The notes under the pieces: model-generated | The model's input: the letters and a program-made list of their open reading frames with translations, nothing else | The model's database searches: none | What the model was told of the DNA's origin: nothing | From: Ensifer sp. LC11 | GTDB lineage: Bacteria; Pseudomonadota; Alphaproteobacteria; Rhizobiales; Rhizobiaceae | Assembly: GCF_001695835.1 (NCBI RefSeq) | Contig: NZ_MBSO01000045.1 | Coordinates: 62,001-126,000, forward strand | DNA length: 64,000 nt | Direction of reading: 5' to 3' | Made by a program: the position numbers and the translations under genes | In this document: positions 1 to 8,033 of the stretch, in pieces | How the letters are laid out: every line of letters begins with the position of its first letter | How positions within the stretch are numbered: the stretch's first letter is position 1

Positions 1-1
1 C

Positions 2-526
2 GCTTCGCTGCCGACCCCGGTTATCCACCAGGTGGTGCAGAAGTTCGTCATGCAGCTCGAGACCCAGCTTGCAGAGCGCAACGTCACCTTCGACCTGGCG
101 CCCGACGCGATCGCCTGGCTCGCCGAGAAGGGTTACGACGAGAAGATGGGCGCGCGGCCGCTCGCCCGCGTCATCCAGGAGAACATCAAGAAGCCGCTTG
201 CCGACGAGATCCTGTTCGGCAAGCTCAAGAAGGGCGGCGTCGTCAGGGTGACGATCGGCATGAAGGCCGATGGCACCAAGGGCCTGCTGCTGGATGCGGT
301 TCCGGAAACGACGCCGATCAAGCCGAAGGCGGAAGTGTCCCGCCCGGCGATGAGGACGGCAAAACCGAAGAAGGCCGAGGACAAGGAAGAGGTGGGGGCT
401 GAGCCCGCACCGAAGTCCAAGCCGAAAAAGGCTTCCGCCAAGGCGTCGTCCGTTGGCGAAGCCGGGGCGGGCGACGCGGCTCCGAGAAAGGGCCGCACGG
501 TGCCGAAGGTGCCGCGCAAGAAGTAG
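2..526 (+). CDS. clpA: ATP-dependent Clp protease ATP-binding subunit ClpA, C-terminal part
   Basis: This is the 3' end of a gene that begins before the window; the frame is open from base 2. The visible 174 residues match the end of the second AAA+ module and the C-terminal small domain of ClpA. The segment GYDEKMGARPLARVIQ is the typical sensor-2 region, with the GAR arginine, and is followed by KKPLADEILFG. ClpA unfolds substrates for the ClpP peptidase. After about residue 90 the chain becomes a lysine/alanine-rich tail ending PKVPRKK, which is longer than in E. coli ClpA and probably disordered. A strong terminator follows at 546-582. In this order I would expect clpS just upstream, but it lies outside the window. 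Confidence 0.9.
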   Translation, partial: ASLPTPVIHQVVQKFVMQLETQLAERNVTFDLAPDAIAWLAEKGYDEKMGARPLARVIQENIKKPLADEILFGKLKKGGVVRVTIGMKADGTKGLLLDAVPETTPIKPKAEVSRPAMRTAKPKKAEDKEEVGAEPAPKSKPKKASAKASSVGEAGAGDAAPRKGRTVPKVPRKK

Positions 527-545
527 CCCCCGCAAGACACGTTCG

Positions 546-582
546 ACGGTGCCGGATGCAAACCATCCGGCACCGTTTTTCT
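546..582 (+). terminator. Rho-independent terminator of clpA
   Basis: A 13-bp perfect stem (546-558 with 564-576) with a 5-base loop is followed directly by a T run (577-581). It lies 20 bases after the clpA stop codon. Confidence 0.9.
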
Positions 583-638
583 CAAGCGGGACGAGAAAAA
601 GTGCGCGCGGTTTTTCGCCCGCATCCCGCTCTAATGAC

Positions 639-694
639 CTATATTCGCTCACAATGAGCTCGGGACGATTCGATCCGAGATCATTGTGAGCGAA
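639..694. promoter_or_regulatory. azlCD promoter -10 with overlapping 51-bp palindrome (probable operator)
   Basis: CTATAT at 639-644 matches the usual rhizobial -10 box. From its last base a near-perfect palindrome runs from 644 to 694: outer arms of 14 bp (TTCGCTCACAATGA at 644-657, TCATTGTGAGCGAA at 681-694) and an inner set of pairs (659-664 with 674-679). It covers the expected transcription start and ends 17 bp before the azlC ATG at 712. I could not find a convincing -35 box. The placement suggests a repressor operator. Confidence 0.6.
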
Positions 695-711
695 ACAATC
701 CGGAATCGCCG

Positions 712-1449
712 ATGGATAGGGAAGACGACGAGCAATCCTCGCTCGCCTGGTTCGGGAAGGGCATGTGCGGCATCTTCAGCCTGCCGGCTTTCATCCTGAT
801 GCTGTCTTTCGTCGGCTTCTGTTCGCTGACCGCGCAGGCCGGAATTCCGGTGCAACAGGTCGTCTTCATGACCGGCATGGTTTGGGCGCTGCCAGCCAAG
901 GTCATTCTCGTCAGTTCGATGATGAGTGGCGCAGGCCTCGCGGCGGCCTTTCTTGCGGTGTCGCTGTCATCGGTTCGGCTGATGCCGATGGTGGCCGCGC
1001 TGGTCCCGGAACTGCGCACTTCGCGCACGCCGACCTGGCTGCTCCTCTTCCTGTCGCATTTCGTCGCGATCACCGCCTGGGTGTTTGCGATGGAGAACGT
1101 ACCGAAAGTACCGCGCGAGCGGCGTGTCGTTTTCTTTGCGGGCTTCGGCATCACGCTGGTCGCGGCCAACATGATCCTGGTCGCAGTCGTCTATCATTTC
1201 GTCGCGGACTTTCCGCCGATCGCCGCCGGTTGCCTCTTCTTCCTGACGCCCGTTTACTTCCTGGCGTCGATCTGGCATTCGGCCCGCCACCCGGTCGTCT
1301 ATGTTGCACTGCTGTTTGGCCTTGTCGGCGGGCCGCTGTTCTACTGGCTGCTTCCGGAATTCGACATCCTGCTTGCCGGCCTTGTCGGCGGCACGCTTGC
1401 CTGGTTCGTTGAACGCCTCTGGCGCCACCGCAAGGAGGTGGGCGCATGA
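712..1449 (+). CDS. azlC: AzlC-family branched-chain amino acid exporter, large subunit
   Basis: This is a 245-residue inner-membrane protein with several hydrophobic segments. An early block (GICGIFSLPAFILML-like) is typical of AzlC, as is the PTWLLLFLSHF stretch near the middle. AzlC works with the small subunit AzlD to export branched-chain amino acids and analogues (family knowledge from Bacillus AzlCD and Corynebacterium BrnFE). Its stop overlaps the azlD start in an ATGA arrangement at 1446-1449, so the two are probably translationally coupled. The gene sits directly behind a long palindrome that overlaps its -10 box, so repressor control is likely. Substrate specificity cannot be read from the sequence. 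Confidence 0.85.
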   Translation: MDREDDEQSSLAWFGKGMCGIFSLPAFILMLSFVGFCSLTAQAGIPVQQVVFMTGMVWALPAKVILVSSMMSGAGLAAAFLAVSLSSVRLMPMVAALVPELRTSRTPTWLLLFLSHFVAITAWVFAMENVPKVPRERRVVFFAGFGITLVAANMILVAVVYHFVADFPPIAAGCLFFLTPVYFLASIWHSARHPVVYVALLFGLVGGPLFYWLLPEFDILLAGLVGGTLAWFVERLWRHRKEVGA

Positions 1450-1790
1450 CCTGGCAGGACGGTTGGTGGGCCTATGCCTTCATTGCGATTGCCGGCTGGC
1501 TGGCAACCGACATCTGGCGCTGGCTCGGAGTTGTCGCCGGCAACAAGCTGCGCGAAGATTCCGAAGCGCTGAACTGGGTGAGGGCGGTCGCAACGGCCCT
1601 GGTCGCCGCAGTCATCGCAAAGCTCATCCTCTACCCGACGGGCGTGCTCGAACAATCACCCCTCTGGCTGCGCGTGGGGTCGGTCGCACTGGGCGCTGCC
1701 GTCTTCTTCCTCTTCGGGCGAAAGCCGGCTGTCGGCATTGCGACCGCCATTGCGGCGCTGGCACTCGGGCTCTGGTGGCTGGGCTTTTGA
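1446..1790 (+). CDS. azlD: AzlD-family small subunit of branched-chain amino acid exporter
   Basis: This is a 114-residue protein with about four hydrophobic helices, the normal size and shape for AzlD (DUF931/BrnE). It starts inside the azlC stop codon (ATGA), which fixes both the start and the pairing. The central RAVATALVAAVIAKLI helix and the GVLEQSPLWLR loop are family-like. The gene is followed by about 100 bp before the convergent HIT gene. That gap holds a GC hairpin (about 1831-1850) without a T run, so termination there is uncertain. Confidence 0.85.
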   Translation: MTWQDGWWAYAFIAIAGWLATDIWRWLGVVAGNKLREDSEALNWVRAVATALVAAVIAKLILYPTGVLEQSPLWLRVGSVALGAAVFFLFGRKPAVGIATAIAALALGLWWLGF

Positions 1791-1892
1791 GCAAAGCCGA
1801 AGCTGGAACGGGCCGGCGCGTTTCGTAAGAGAGCCGGCATGGCGCCGGCTCAATCGGTTCTTGGGCGTGTCGGCTATGGAAGGGAGGCGCGC

Positions 1893-2309
1893 CTAAAGCG
1901 CCTGACGCACCTTTTCCGCATTGGCCGCCAGCACAGCGCCATCTTCCATGGTGCCCGAATGCGGCTTCAGCGGCACGCCGGCGCGCCGCGGAATGACATG
2001 GAAATGCAGGTGGAAGACCGATTGCCCCGCCGGCGCCTCATTGAACTGCATGACCGTGACGCCATCGGCGTCGAAGGCTTCCTTGGCAGCAACCGCCAGC
2101 TTCTGCACGGTGGCGATCAGGGCCGGCAGCGTCGCAGCATCGGCGTCGAGCAGGTTGCGAGAAGGGGTTTTCGGCAGCACGAGCAGGTGGCCTTCGGCTT
2201 GCGGCATGACATCCATGAAGGCGATCGTCGCATCATCCTCGTAAACGCGGTGCGAGGGAATTTCGCCGCGCAGGATCTTGGCGAAGATGTTGTTGTCGTC
2301 GTAGCTCAT
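1893..2309 (-). CDS. HIT family (histidine triad) nucleotide-binding hydrolase
   Basis: This 138-residue protein carries the histidine triad HLHFHV at residues 100-105, with the middle His as the family nucleophile. The N-terminal IFAKILRGEIPSHRVYED is the usual Hint-branch opening. Hint proteins hydrolyse purine nucleoside phosphoramidates such as AMP-lysine. The C-terminus is longer than in minimal Hint proteins. It is the last gene of a four-gene minus-strand operon (ridA, GDPD, DUF482, HIT), 30 bp after its neighbour. A GGAAG ribosome site precedes the ATG. Confidence 0.9.
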   Translation of the reverse strand: MSYDDNNIFAKILRGEIPSHRVYEDDATIAFMDVMPQAEGHLLVLPKTPSRNLLDADAATLPALIATVQKLAVAAKEAFDADGVTVMQFNEAPAGQSVFHLHFHVIPRRAGVPLKPHSGTMEDGAVLAANAEKVRQAL

Positions 2310-2339
2310 TGGTCTTCCTCGTATATTGGCGTGGGGCCA

Positions 2340-3527
2340 TCAATCGTCTTGCCGCTCACCTTTGCGGAACGGCCCGTGTTCGGCAAGAAATTCGCCGGTT
2401 TCCTCCACATCCCTGCGCTCGCGCTGGAGATAGTCGGACACTGCACGGGCAAGCCCCGGATGCGTGATGAAATGCGCCGAGTGCGTGGTTACCGGCATGT
2501 AGCCGCGTGCGAGCTTGTGTTCACCTTGCGCGCCAGCCTCGACCCTCTTCAGGCCCTTGGCGATCGCAAAGTCGATCGCCTGGTGATAGCAGACCTCGAA
2601 ATGCAGGAAGGGGTGATCCTCGATGCAACCCCAGTGCCGACCATAGAGCGCGTCGCCACCGATGAAATTGATCGCGCCGGCAATATAGCGGCCATTGCGT
2701 CGTGCCATGACCAACAGGACATCATCGGCCATGCGTTCGCCGATCAGCGAATAGAAAGCGCGGGTCAGATAGGGCCGCCCCCATTTGCGGCCGCCGGTGT
2801 CCATGTAGAAGGCGAAGAATTGGTCCCAGACCGCTTCCGTCAGGTCGCGGCCGGTCAGCCAGTCGATCGAGATACCGTTTTCGGTTGCGGCTCTACGCTC
2901 TTTCTTGAGCGCCTTGCGTTTTCGCGAGGCAAGGGTCTCGAGGAAATCAGCGTGTGAGCCATAACCTTCATTGGTGAAATGGAACTGCTGGTCGGTGCGG
3001 TGCAGGAATCCGGCTTGTTCGAAGGCTGGCATTTCCGCCTCCGGCACGAAGGTCGCATGGGCCGATGAGACGTCGTGCCGGCGCGCAAGCTCCTTGAGGC
3101 CGGCGGCAAGCGCATCCTGCACCGGCCTTTCCGCTTCCTCAGGCGCGACCAGCAGCCGCGGCCCTGTGGCTGGTGTGAAGGGAATGGAGCTTTGCAGTTT
3201 CGGATAGTAGCGCCCGCCGGCGCGCTCGAAGGCGTCGGCCCAGCCGTGGTCAAAGACATATTCGCCCTGGCTGTGGTTCTTCAGGTAGCAGACGAGGCCG
3301 CCGCGCAGTTGGCCGCCGGCGCCCTCCAGCAGCAGGTGCTGGCCGAGCCAGCCGGTCTTTGCCGTTGCCGATCCGGACTCCTCAAGCGCGGAGAGATAGG
3401 CGTGCGAGAGGAAGGGATTGTAGACGCTGCCGGAATGTTCCTTCGACGCGCCGGAAAGCGCGTTCCAGCGCGCGGCCGGAATCTCGGCGAAGGATTGCGC
3501 TATTCGGATGGTGACAGCGTCTGACAT
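2340..3527 (-). CDS. DUF482 / COG3146 GNAT-type predicted N-acyltransferase
   Basis: This 395-residue protein belongs to the DUF482 family, which has a FemAB/GNAT-like fold. Supporting motifs are SRKRKALKKERR near the middle, FYMDTGGRKWGRPYLT, and the conserved EAGAQGEHKLARGY block near the C-terminus. The exact substrate is not established; members are annotated as predicted N-acyltransferases or peptidoglycan biosynthesis/recognition proteins. It lies 4 bp downstream of the GDPD gene and 30 bp upstream of the HIT gene, so it is probably co-transcribed with both. There is no signal peptide, so it should be cytoplasmic. Confidence 0.8.
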   Translation of the reverse strand: MSDAVTIRIAQSFAEIPAARWNALSGASKEHSGSVYNPFLSHAYLSALEESGSATAKTGWLGQHLLLEGAGGQLRGGLVCYLKNHSQGEYVFDHGWADAFERAGGRYYPKLQSSIPFTPATGPRLLVAPEEAERPVQDALAAGLKELARRHDVSSAHATFVPEAEMPAFEQAGFLHRTDQQFHFTNEGYGSHADFLETLASRKRKALKKERRAATENGISIDWLTGRDLTEAVWDQFFAFYMDTGGRKWGRPYLTRAFYSLIGERMADDVLLVMARRNGRYIAGAINFIGGDALYGRHWGCIEDHPFLHFEVCYHQAIDFAIAKGLKRVEAGAQGEHKLARGYMPVTTHSAHFITHPGLARAVSDYLQRERRDVEETGEFLAEHGPFRKGERQDD

Positions 3528-3531
3528 CGCT

Positions 3532-4257
3532 TTAGGAAACCAGGGCCTCCCGCGGGTCGAAACCCTCGAAGGTCATCTGATCCGCGTGGACGAAAGTATA
3601 AGCCTCTGCCTGCCGGTCGCGCACGGTCCAGGTGATGATCGTCTTGCCGAGTGTCCGTTCCTTGGTAATGAACGAGTTCGGCAGGTGGCCGTAGTGGTAG
3701 GAGATGAAGTCGAGCCCGAGCTGCATGGCTTCCTCGTGCACGAAGAAGGTCTCCGGATTGGCACCTTCCGCGGTCAGGCCGAGCGGGTAGGGCGCGTCGA
3801 GCGCCTTCAGGTCCTTCAGCAGCCAGTGGTCGAAGCTCATCAGCGCGACGTGCCCCTTGTAGCCTTCGAGCGTCTCCAGCACGGCGGCGGCAAAACCCTC
3901 GTCGTCACCCTTGCGGCCCTTGAGTTCGATGACCAGCGGCACCTTGCCGGCGACAAGCCGCAGCATCTGCGTCAGCGTCGGCACCTTGTCCTTCGTTCCG
4001 CCGATCGCCATCAGGCCGAGCTCGCCGGCGGTGCGCGACCGCACGTCGCCCTTGATGCCGCAGAGCCGCTCGGTGTCGTCGTCATGGAAGACGACCGGGA
4101 TGCTGTCGGCGGTGTACTGCAGGTCGCACTCGATCGCGAAGCCCGCGTCGACCGCGCGGGAGAAGGCCGAAAGCGTGTTCTCCCACACGTCTCTGTTCAT
4201 GTCGTGATAGCCGCGATGGGCGATCGGTTGCGCCTTCAGCCAGGAAATATCAGCCAT
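3532..4257 (-). CDS. Glycerophosphodiester phosphodiesterase
   Basis: This 241-residue GDPD-domain enzyme hydrolyses glycerophosphodiesters, such as deacylated phospholipids, to glycerol 3-phosphate and an alcohol. The family motifs are present: IAHRGYHD near residue 12 (catalytic HRG), ENTLSAF, the metal-binding ECDLQYT, and PVVFHDD (second catalytic His). Near the end, FISYHYGHLPNSFI and ITWTVRD complete the barrel. I chose the ATG at 4257 because the homologous domain begins immediately after it; a GTG at 4266 and longer in-frame extensions into ridA look non-coding. It follows ridA by 13 bp and precedes the DUF482 gene by 4 bp. Confidence 0.9.
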   Translation of the reverse strand: MADISWLKAQPIAHRGYHDMNRDVWENTLSAFSRAVDAGFAIECDLQYTADSIPVVFHDDDTERLCGIKGDVRSRTAGELGLMAIGGTKDKVPTLTQMLRLVAGKVPLVIELKGRKGDDEGFAAAVLETLEGYKGHVALMSFDHWLLKDLKALDAPYPLGLTAEGANPETFFVHEEAMQLGLDFISYHYGHLPNSFITKERTLGKTIITWTVRDRQAEAYTFVHADQMTFEGFDPREALVS

Positions 4258-4270
4258 GTCGGACACTCTA

Positions 4271-4738
4271 TCAGGCGATCTCGATGACGGCGTCGATCTC
4301 GACGGCGGCATTGAAGGGAAGGGAGGCCATGCCGACCGCTGCGCGCGCGTGCTTGCCGGCCTCACCGAGCACGGTGGCGAGCAGGTTGGACGCGCCGTTG
4401 ATAACCAGATGCTGCTCAGTGAATTCCGGCGTCGAAGCAACGAAGCCGTTGATCTTCACCAGTCGGCGGATCCGCCCGAGGTCGCCGCCGAGCGCGGATT
4501 TGGCCTGTGCGAGGATATTGATGGAGCAGAGCTCGGCTGCACGCTGCGCGCGCGCAACATCGACATCCTTGCCGACAATGCCTGTCACGGCGACCTTGCC
4601 GTCCTCCATCGGGAGCTGTCCGGAGATGTAGAGCATAGAGCCGCTGATAACGTAGGGCACATAGTTCGCGACCGGGGTCGCGGCCTGGGGGACAGTGACG
4701 CCGAGTTCCTTGAGGCGCGCTTCGATCTCTGCCGACAT
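4271..4738 (-). CDS. RidA family (YjgF/YER057c/UK114) enamine/imine deaminase
   Basis: This 155-residue RidA-like protein has the motif ISGQLPMEDGKV and the C-terminal segment ARAAVGMASLPFNAAVEID, in which the Arg matches the substrate-binding Arg of RidA (R105 in the enteric protein). RidA removes reactive 2-aminoacrylate and related imines. At 155 residues it is longer than the roughly 128-residue enteric RidA, so it belongs to a different subgroup and the substrate may differ. I chose the ATG at 4738 because a GGAG lies 6 bases upstream; a second in-frame ATG sits at 4750. It is the first gene of the operon and is divergent from eipB. Confidence 0.85.
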   Translation of the reverse strand: MSAEIEARLKELGVTVPQAATPVANYVPYVISGSMLYISGQLPMEDGKVAVTGIVGKDVDVARAQRAAELCSINILAQAKSALGGDLGRIRRLVKINGFVASTPEFTEQHLVINGASNLLATVLGEAGKHARAAVGMASLPFNAAVEIDAVIEIA

Positions 4739-4884
4739 GGAAAGCTCCATTGTTGTCTTTTGTGTTAAAATCCTGCATTCAGGCCGGATCGCGGCGGGGC
4801 GCCGACTTTTTCCTGCAAGCGCCGCCTCGCTTCTGCCGAACGCTTGTTTATAGCATTGCCGGCGAGTCCAACAGGAGGAAACGA

Positions 4885-5712
4885 ATGTTTCGCAAAGGCT
4901 TCGGCCTCGTCACTCTGGGCAGCGTTGGTTTCGCCGTCGTGACGGCTACAGGCACCACAACTGCGAGCGCGAATGTCCTTGTACCGCACCGCGCCGTCTA
5001 TGACTTGGAACTCAAGGACGCCTCCGATCGCTCGGGCATTGCCGGAATGTACGGTCGCATGGTCTACGAATTCAATGGTTCGGCCTGCGAAGGATATACG
5101 GTGAGCTTCCGCTTCGTGACCCAGGTTGATACGGGCGAGGAGGTGCGTCTGACCGACCAGCAGACCACGACCTACGAGGACCTGAAAACCGGCAACTTTC
5201 GTTTTCTGACCCGTTCGTTCACCGACGAGAAGCTGGACAAGGAAGTGCGCGGCACGGCGCATGAGGAAAAGGCCGGCGTCAAGGTGGAGCTCACCGCGCC
5301 AGACAAGCGCGAAGTGGAGCTTGCGGCCAGCCGCTTCCCGACAGCGCATATGATGGAAGTGATCTCGCGGGCGAAAAAAGGGGAGAGCCTTTTTGAGGCG
5401 CGCATATTCGACGGCTCCGATTCGGGCGACAAGACGCTGATCACTTCGACCTTCGTCGGCAAGTCGCGCAAGCCCACCGCAGACGAGCCGGATGCCGGCA
5501 AGGCGGGCAAGCTGAGCGGCGAAAGCTACTGGCCGGTGACCATATCCTATTTCAACGACGACAAGAGCGGCGACGCGCTGCCGATCTACCGTATGTCGTT
5601 CAAGCTTTACGACAATGGCATCACCCGGGACCTGACGATGGACTACGGCGATTTTGTCCTCAGCGGCAAGCTCGCAGACCTCGAAGTCTTCAAATCCGAG
5701 GACTGCAAATAG
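4885..5712 (+). CDS. eipB: Cell envelope integrity protein EipB (DUF1849)
   Basis: This 275-residue protein has an N-terminal signal peptide ending near TASA-N (about residue 29), so it should be periplasmic. It matches EipB, known in Brucella as a periplasmic beta-spiral protein needed for envelope integrity. The two cysteines that form the conserved disulfide in EipB are present as C68 (SAC-EGY) and C274 (the penultimate residue, DCK). The conserved LVPHRAVYDLEL start and DYGDFVLSGKL near the end are also visible. The start has an excellent AGGAGG site. It lies 180 bp upstream of rpsB in the same direction. Confidence 0.9.
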   Translation: MFRKGFGLVTLGSVGFAVVTATGTTTASANVLVPHRAVYDLELKDASDRSGIAGMYGRMVYEFNGSACEGYTVSFRFVTQVDTGEEVRLTDQQTTTYEDLKTGNFRFLTRSFTDEKLDKEVRGTAHEEKAGVKVELTAPDKREVELAASRFPTAHMMEVISRAKKGESLFEARIFDGSDSGDKTLITSTFVGKSRKPTADEPDAGKAGKLSGESYWPVTISYFNDDKSGDALPIYRMSFKLYDNGITRDLTMDYGDFVLSGKLADLEVFKSEDCK

Positions 5713-5895
5713 CCAATACCGCCAAAAAGCGGCTTCGGCGTCTTGATTTCTCGGGCAGTTGCCGGTAAGGGGCTGCCCATTCCACACGTGAAGCAAGGGA
5801 TGTTTCGGGAGAAATCCGGATCGTTCCGCCGGTGGGCAGTCGAAAGACCACGCTCGACGCTTCGCGGAGGTTCAACCGGAAAAGGAGAAAAAGGC
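5713..5895 (+). promoter_or_regulatory. rpsB leader with hairpin
   Basis: The 183 bp between eipB and rpsB contain a small inverted repeat (GGGCAG at 5753-5758, CTGCCC at 5773-5778) and a good AAGGAG ribosome site. The leaders of rpsB are autoregulated by S2 in some bacteria; here I only see the hairpin and cannot show such a role. No clear eipB terminator is visible. Confidence 0.35.
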
Positions 5896-6663
5896 ATGGC
5901 ATTGCCTGATTTTAGCATGCGTCAGCTTCTGGAAGCTGGCGTTCACTTCGGCCACCAGACGCACCGCTGGAACCCGAAGATGAAGCCGTACATTTTCGGC
6001 GATCGCAACAACGTCCACATCATCGACCTCGCTCAGACCGTGCCGATGCTGTCGCGCGCCCTGCAGATCGTCAGCGATACCGTTGCCAACGGCGGCCGCG
6101 TTCTGTTCGTCGGCACCAAGCGCCAGGCTTCGGAAATCATTGCTGACGCTGCCAAGCGTTCGGCCCAGTACTACGTCAACGCTCGCTGGCTCGGCGGCAT
6201 GATGACCAACTGGAAGACGATTTCGAACTCGATCCAGCGCCTGCGCAAGCTCGACGAAATCCTTTCTTCGGAAGCTTCTGGCTTCACCAAGAAGGAACGC
6301 CTGAACCTTGAGCGCGAACGCGAAAAGCTGAACCGTGCTCTCGGCGGTATCCGCGATATGGGCGGCACCCCGGACCTGATGTTCATCATCGACACCAACA
6401 AGGAATCGATCGCGATCGACGAAGCCAAGCGCCTCGGCATCCCGGTTGTCGCCGTCATCGACTCGAACTGCGATCCGGACCAGATCGACTACCCGATCCC
6501 GGGCAACGACGACGCTTCGCGCGCCATCGCTCTTTACTGCGACCTCATCGCTCGCGCAGCCATCGACGGCATCGCGCGCCAGCAGGGCGCATCGGGCCGT
6601 GACCTCGGCGCATCCGCCGAAGCTCCGGTCGAGCCGGCGCTCGACGAGGCCTCCGACGCCTGA
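5896..6663 (+). CDS. rpsB: 30S ribosomal protein S2
   Basis: This 255-residue protein is S2 of the small ribosomal subunit. The opening [20 protein letters not shown], the block [15 protein letters not shown], and the signature [14 protein letters not shown] are all diagnostic. A C-terminal extension of roughly 15 residues, rich in Ala/Glu ([16 protein letters not shown]), goes beyond the E. coli protein. The ATG at 5896 follows AAGGAG and gives the normal family start MALPDF; in-frame sequence upstream is leader. It is followed by tsf, the standard bacterial pairing, 254 bp downstream with a hairpin terminator between them. Confidence 0.98.
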   Translation: MALPDFSMRQLLEAGVHFGHQTHRWNPKMKPYIFGDRNNVHIIDLAQTVPMLSRALQIVSDTVANGGRVLFVGTKRQASEIIADAAKRSAQYYVNARWLGGMMTNWKTISNSIQRLRKLDEILSSEASGFTKKERLNLEREREKLNRALGGIRDMGGTPDLMFIIDTNKESIAIDEAKRLGIPVVAVIDSNCDPDQIDYPIPGNDDASRAIALYCDLIARAAIDGIARQQGASGRDLGASAEAPVEPALDEASDA

Positions 6664-6715
6664 TCGGGCTCTGGCGGCAGATAAGTTCTGCCGCCCCCAA
6701 TGAAATGTCGGGACG

Positions 6716-6755
6716 AGGCCGTTTGTGATGAAAGTCTGAACGGCCTTGTTCTTTT
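6716..6755 (+). terminator. Probable terminator between rpsB and tsf
   Basis: An 8-bp stem (716-723 and 739-746 within the 6 kb block) with a 15-base loop is followed by TGTTCTTTT. A second GC hairpin without a T run sits closer to the rpsB stop (6673-6695). Partial read-through into tsf is likely. Confidence 0.55.
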
Positions 6756-6917
6756 CAGCCAGGGGTGGCGCCGATCCGTCCGGATCCTTGGATCCGGGCA
6801 ACGACCGCGATGATGCAGTCATCACGGTGTCACATTGAAAAGCCATTCCCTGCCAAACCTCCTGGCATTGCGCCACGCGCGGGCATGCCCCGCCAAACAG
6901 ACAAAGAGGCAAAAAAG

Positions 6918-7841
6918 ATGACTGTGACTGCAGCAATGGTGAAGGAACTGCGCGAAAAGAGCGGCGCAGGCATGATGGATTGCAAGAAGGCACTTGCTGA
7001 AACCAACGGCGACATGGAAGCAGCGATTGACTGGCTGCGCGCCAAGGGTATCGCGAAGGCCGACAAGAAGTCGGGTCGTACGGCTGCCGAAGGCCTCGTC
7101 GGCATCGTCAGCGGTGGCGTCAAGGCCGTCGTCGTCGAAATCAACTCCGAGACCGACTTCGTTGCCCGCAACGAAGCTTTCCAGGAACTGGTTCGCGGCG
7201 TTGCAAATGTAGCACTGGGCACCGACGGCACCGTTGAAGCCATTGCTGCGGCCAACTATCCGGCAACCGGCAAGTCCGTCGACGAGACGATCAAGGACGC
7301 CATTGCCACGATCGGCGAAAACATGACGCTGCGTCGCGCGGCTCTGCTTCAGGTCGAAGACGGCGTTGTTGCGACCTATATCCACAACGCTGCTGGCGAC
7401 GGCATCGGCAAGCTCGGCGTTCTCGTCGCGCTGAAGTCGGTCGGCGACAAGGAAGTGCTGTACTCGGTCGGCCGTCAGGTTGCCATGCATATCGCTGCGA
7501 CCAACCCGCTCGCAATCCGCTCCGAAGAAGTCGACGCGGCGGTTGCCGAGCGCGAGCGCAACGTCTTCATCGAACAGTCGCGCGCCTCGGGCAAGCCGGA
7601 CAACATCATCGAAAAGATGGTGGAAGGCCGCATGCGCAAGTTCTTCGAAGAAGTTGCCCTGCTGTCGCAGGCCTTCGTCATGAACCCGGAAATCACCGTC
7701 GCTCAGGCCGTCAAGGACGCTGAAAAGCTTGCTGGCGCGCCGATCGAAGTTACCGGCATGGCTCGCCTGCTGCTCGGCGAAGGCGTTGAGAAGGAAGAGT
7801 CCGACTTCGCTGCAGAAGTTGCAGCCGTCGCCAAGGGCTGA
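6918..7841 (+). CDS. tsf: Elongation factor Ts
   Basis: This 307-residue protein is EF-Ts, the nucleotide exchange factor for EF-Tu. Signature 1, [16 protein letters not shown], lies at residues 10-25, and the TDFV motif ([11 protein letters not shown]) around residue 80 inserts into EF-Tu. Length matches rhizobial EF-Ts and is somewhat above the 283 residues of E. coli. I chose the ATG at 6918 because the canonical [12 protein letters not shown] begins there; the longer in-frame extension is leader sequence. It is followed by pyrH after 192 bp. Confidence 0.98.
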   Translation: MTVTAAMVKELREKSGAGMMDCKKALAETNGDMEAAIDWLRAKGIAKADKKSGRTAAEGLVGIVSGGVKAVVVEINSETDFVARNEAFQELVRGVANVALGTDGTVEAIAAANYPATGKSVDETIKDAIATIGENMTLRRAALLQVEDGVVATYIHNAAGDGIGKLGVLVALKSVGDKEVLYSVGRQVAMHIAATNPLAIRSEEVDAAVAERERNVFIEQSRASGKPDNIIEKMVEGRMRKFFEEVALLSQAFVMNPEITVAQAVKDAEKLAGAPIEVTGMARLLLGEGVEKEESDFAAEVAAVAKG

Positions 7842-8033
7842 TTTCTTCACCCATATTGGGAAAACCTTGGGGCATCGCGTGACAACGCGGTGCCCTTCGT
7901 GTATCCGGCTTCGTCAATGCGCCGGACCCGCCGGAAAATATTCCGCAGCGGTTGAAACCGGATAGCGCAATGTGTCCTTATGCGCTGTGCGCCCTTGTCG
8001 TGCGCACGCGCGCCGATCTATTCAGGAGCGATG

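Noticed and set aside
1831-1850. GC hairpin after azlD as a terminator
   Set aside because: The stem has no T run on either strand, so I do not call it a terminator.
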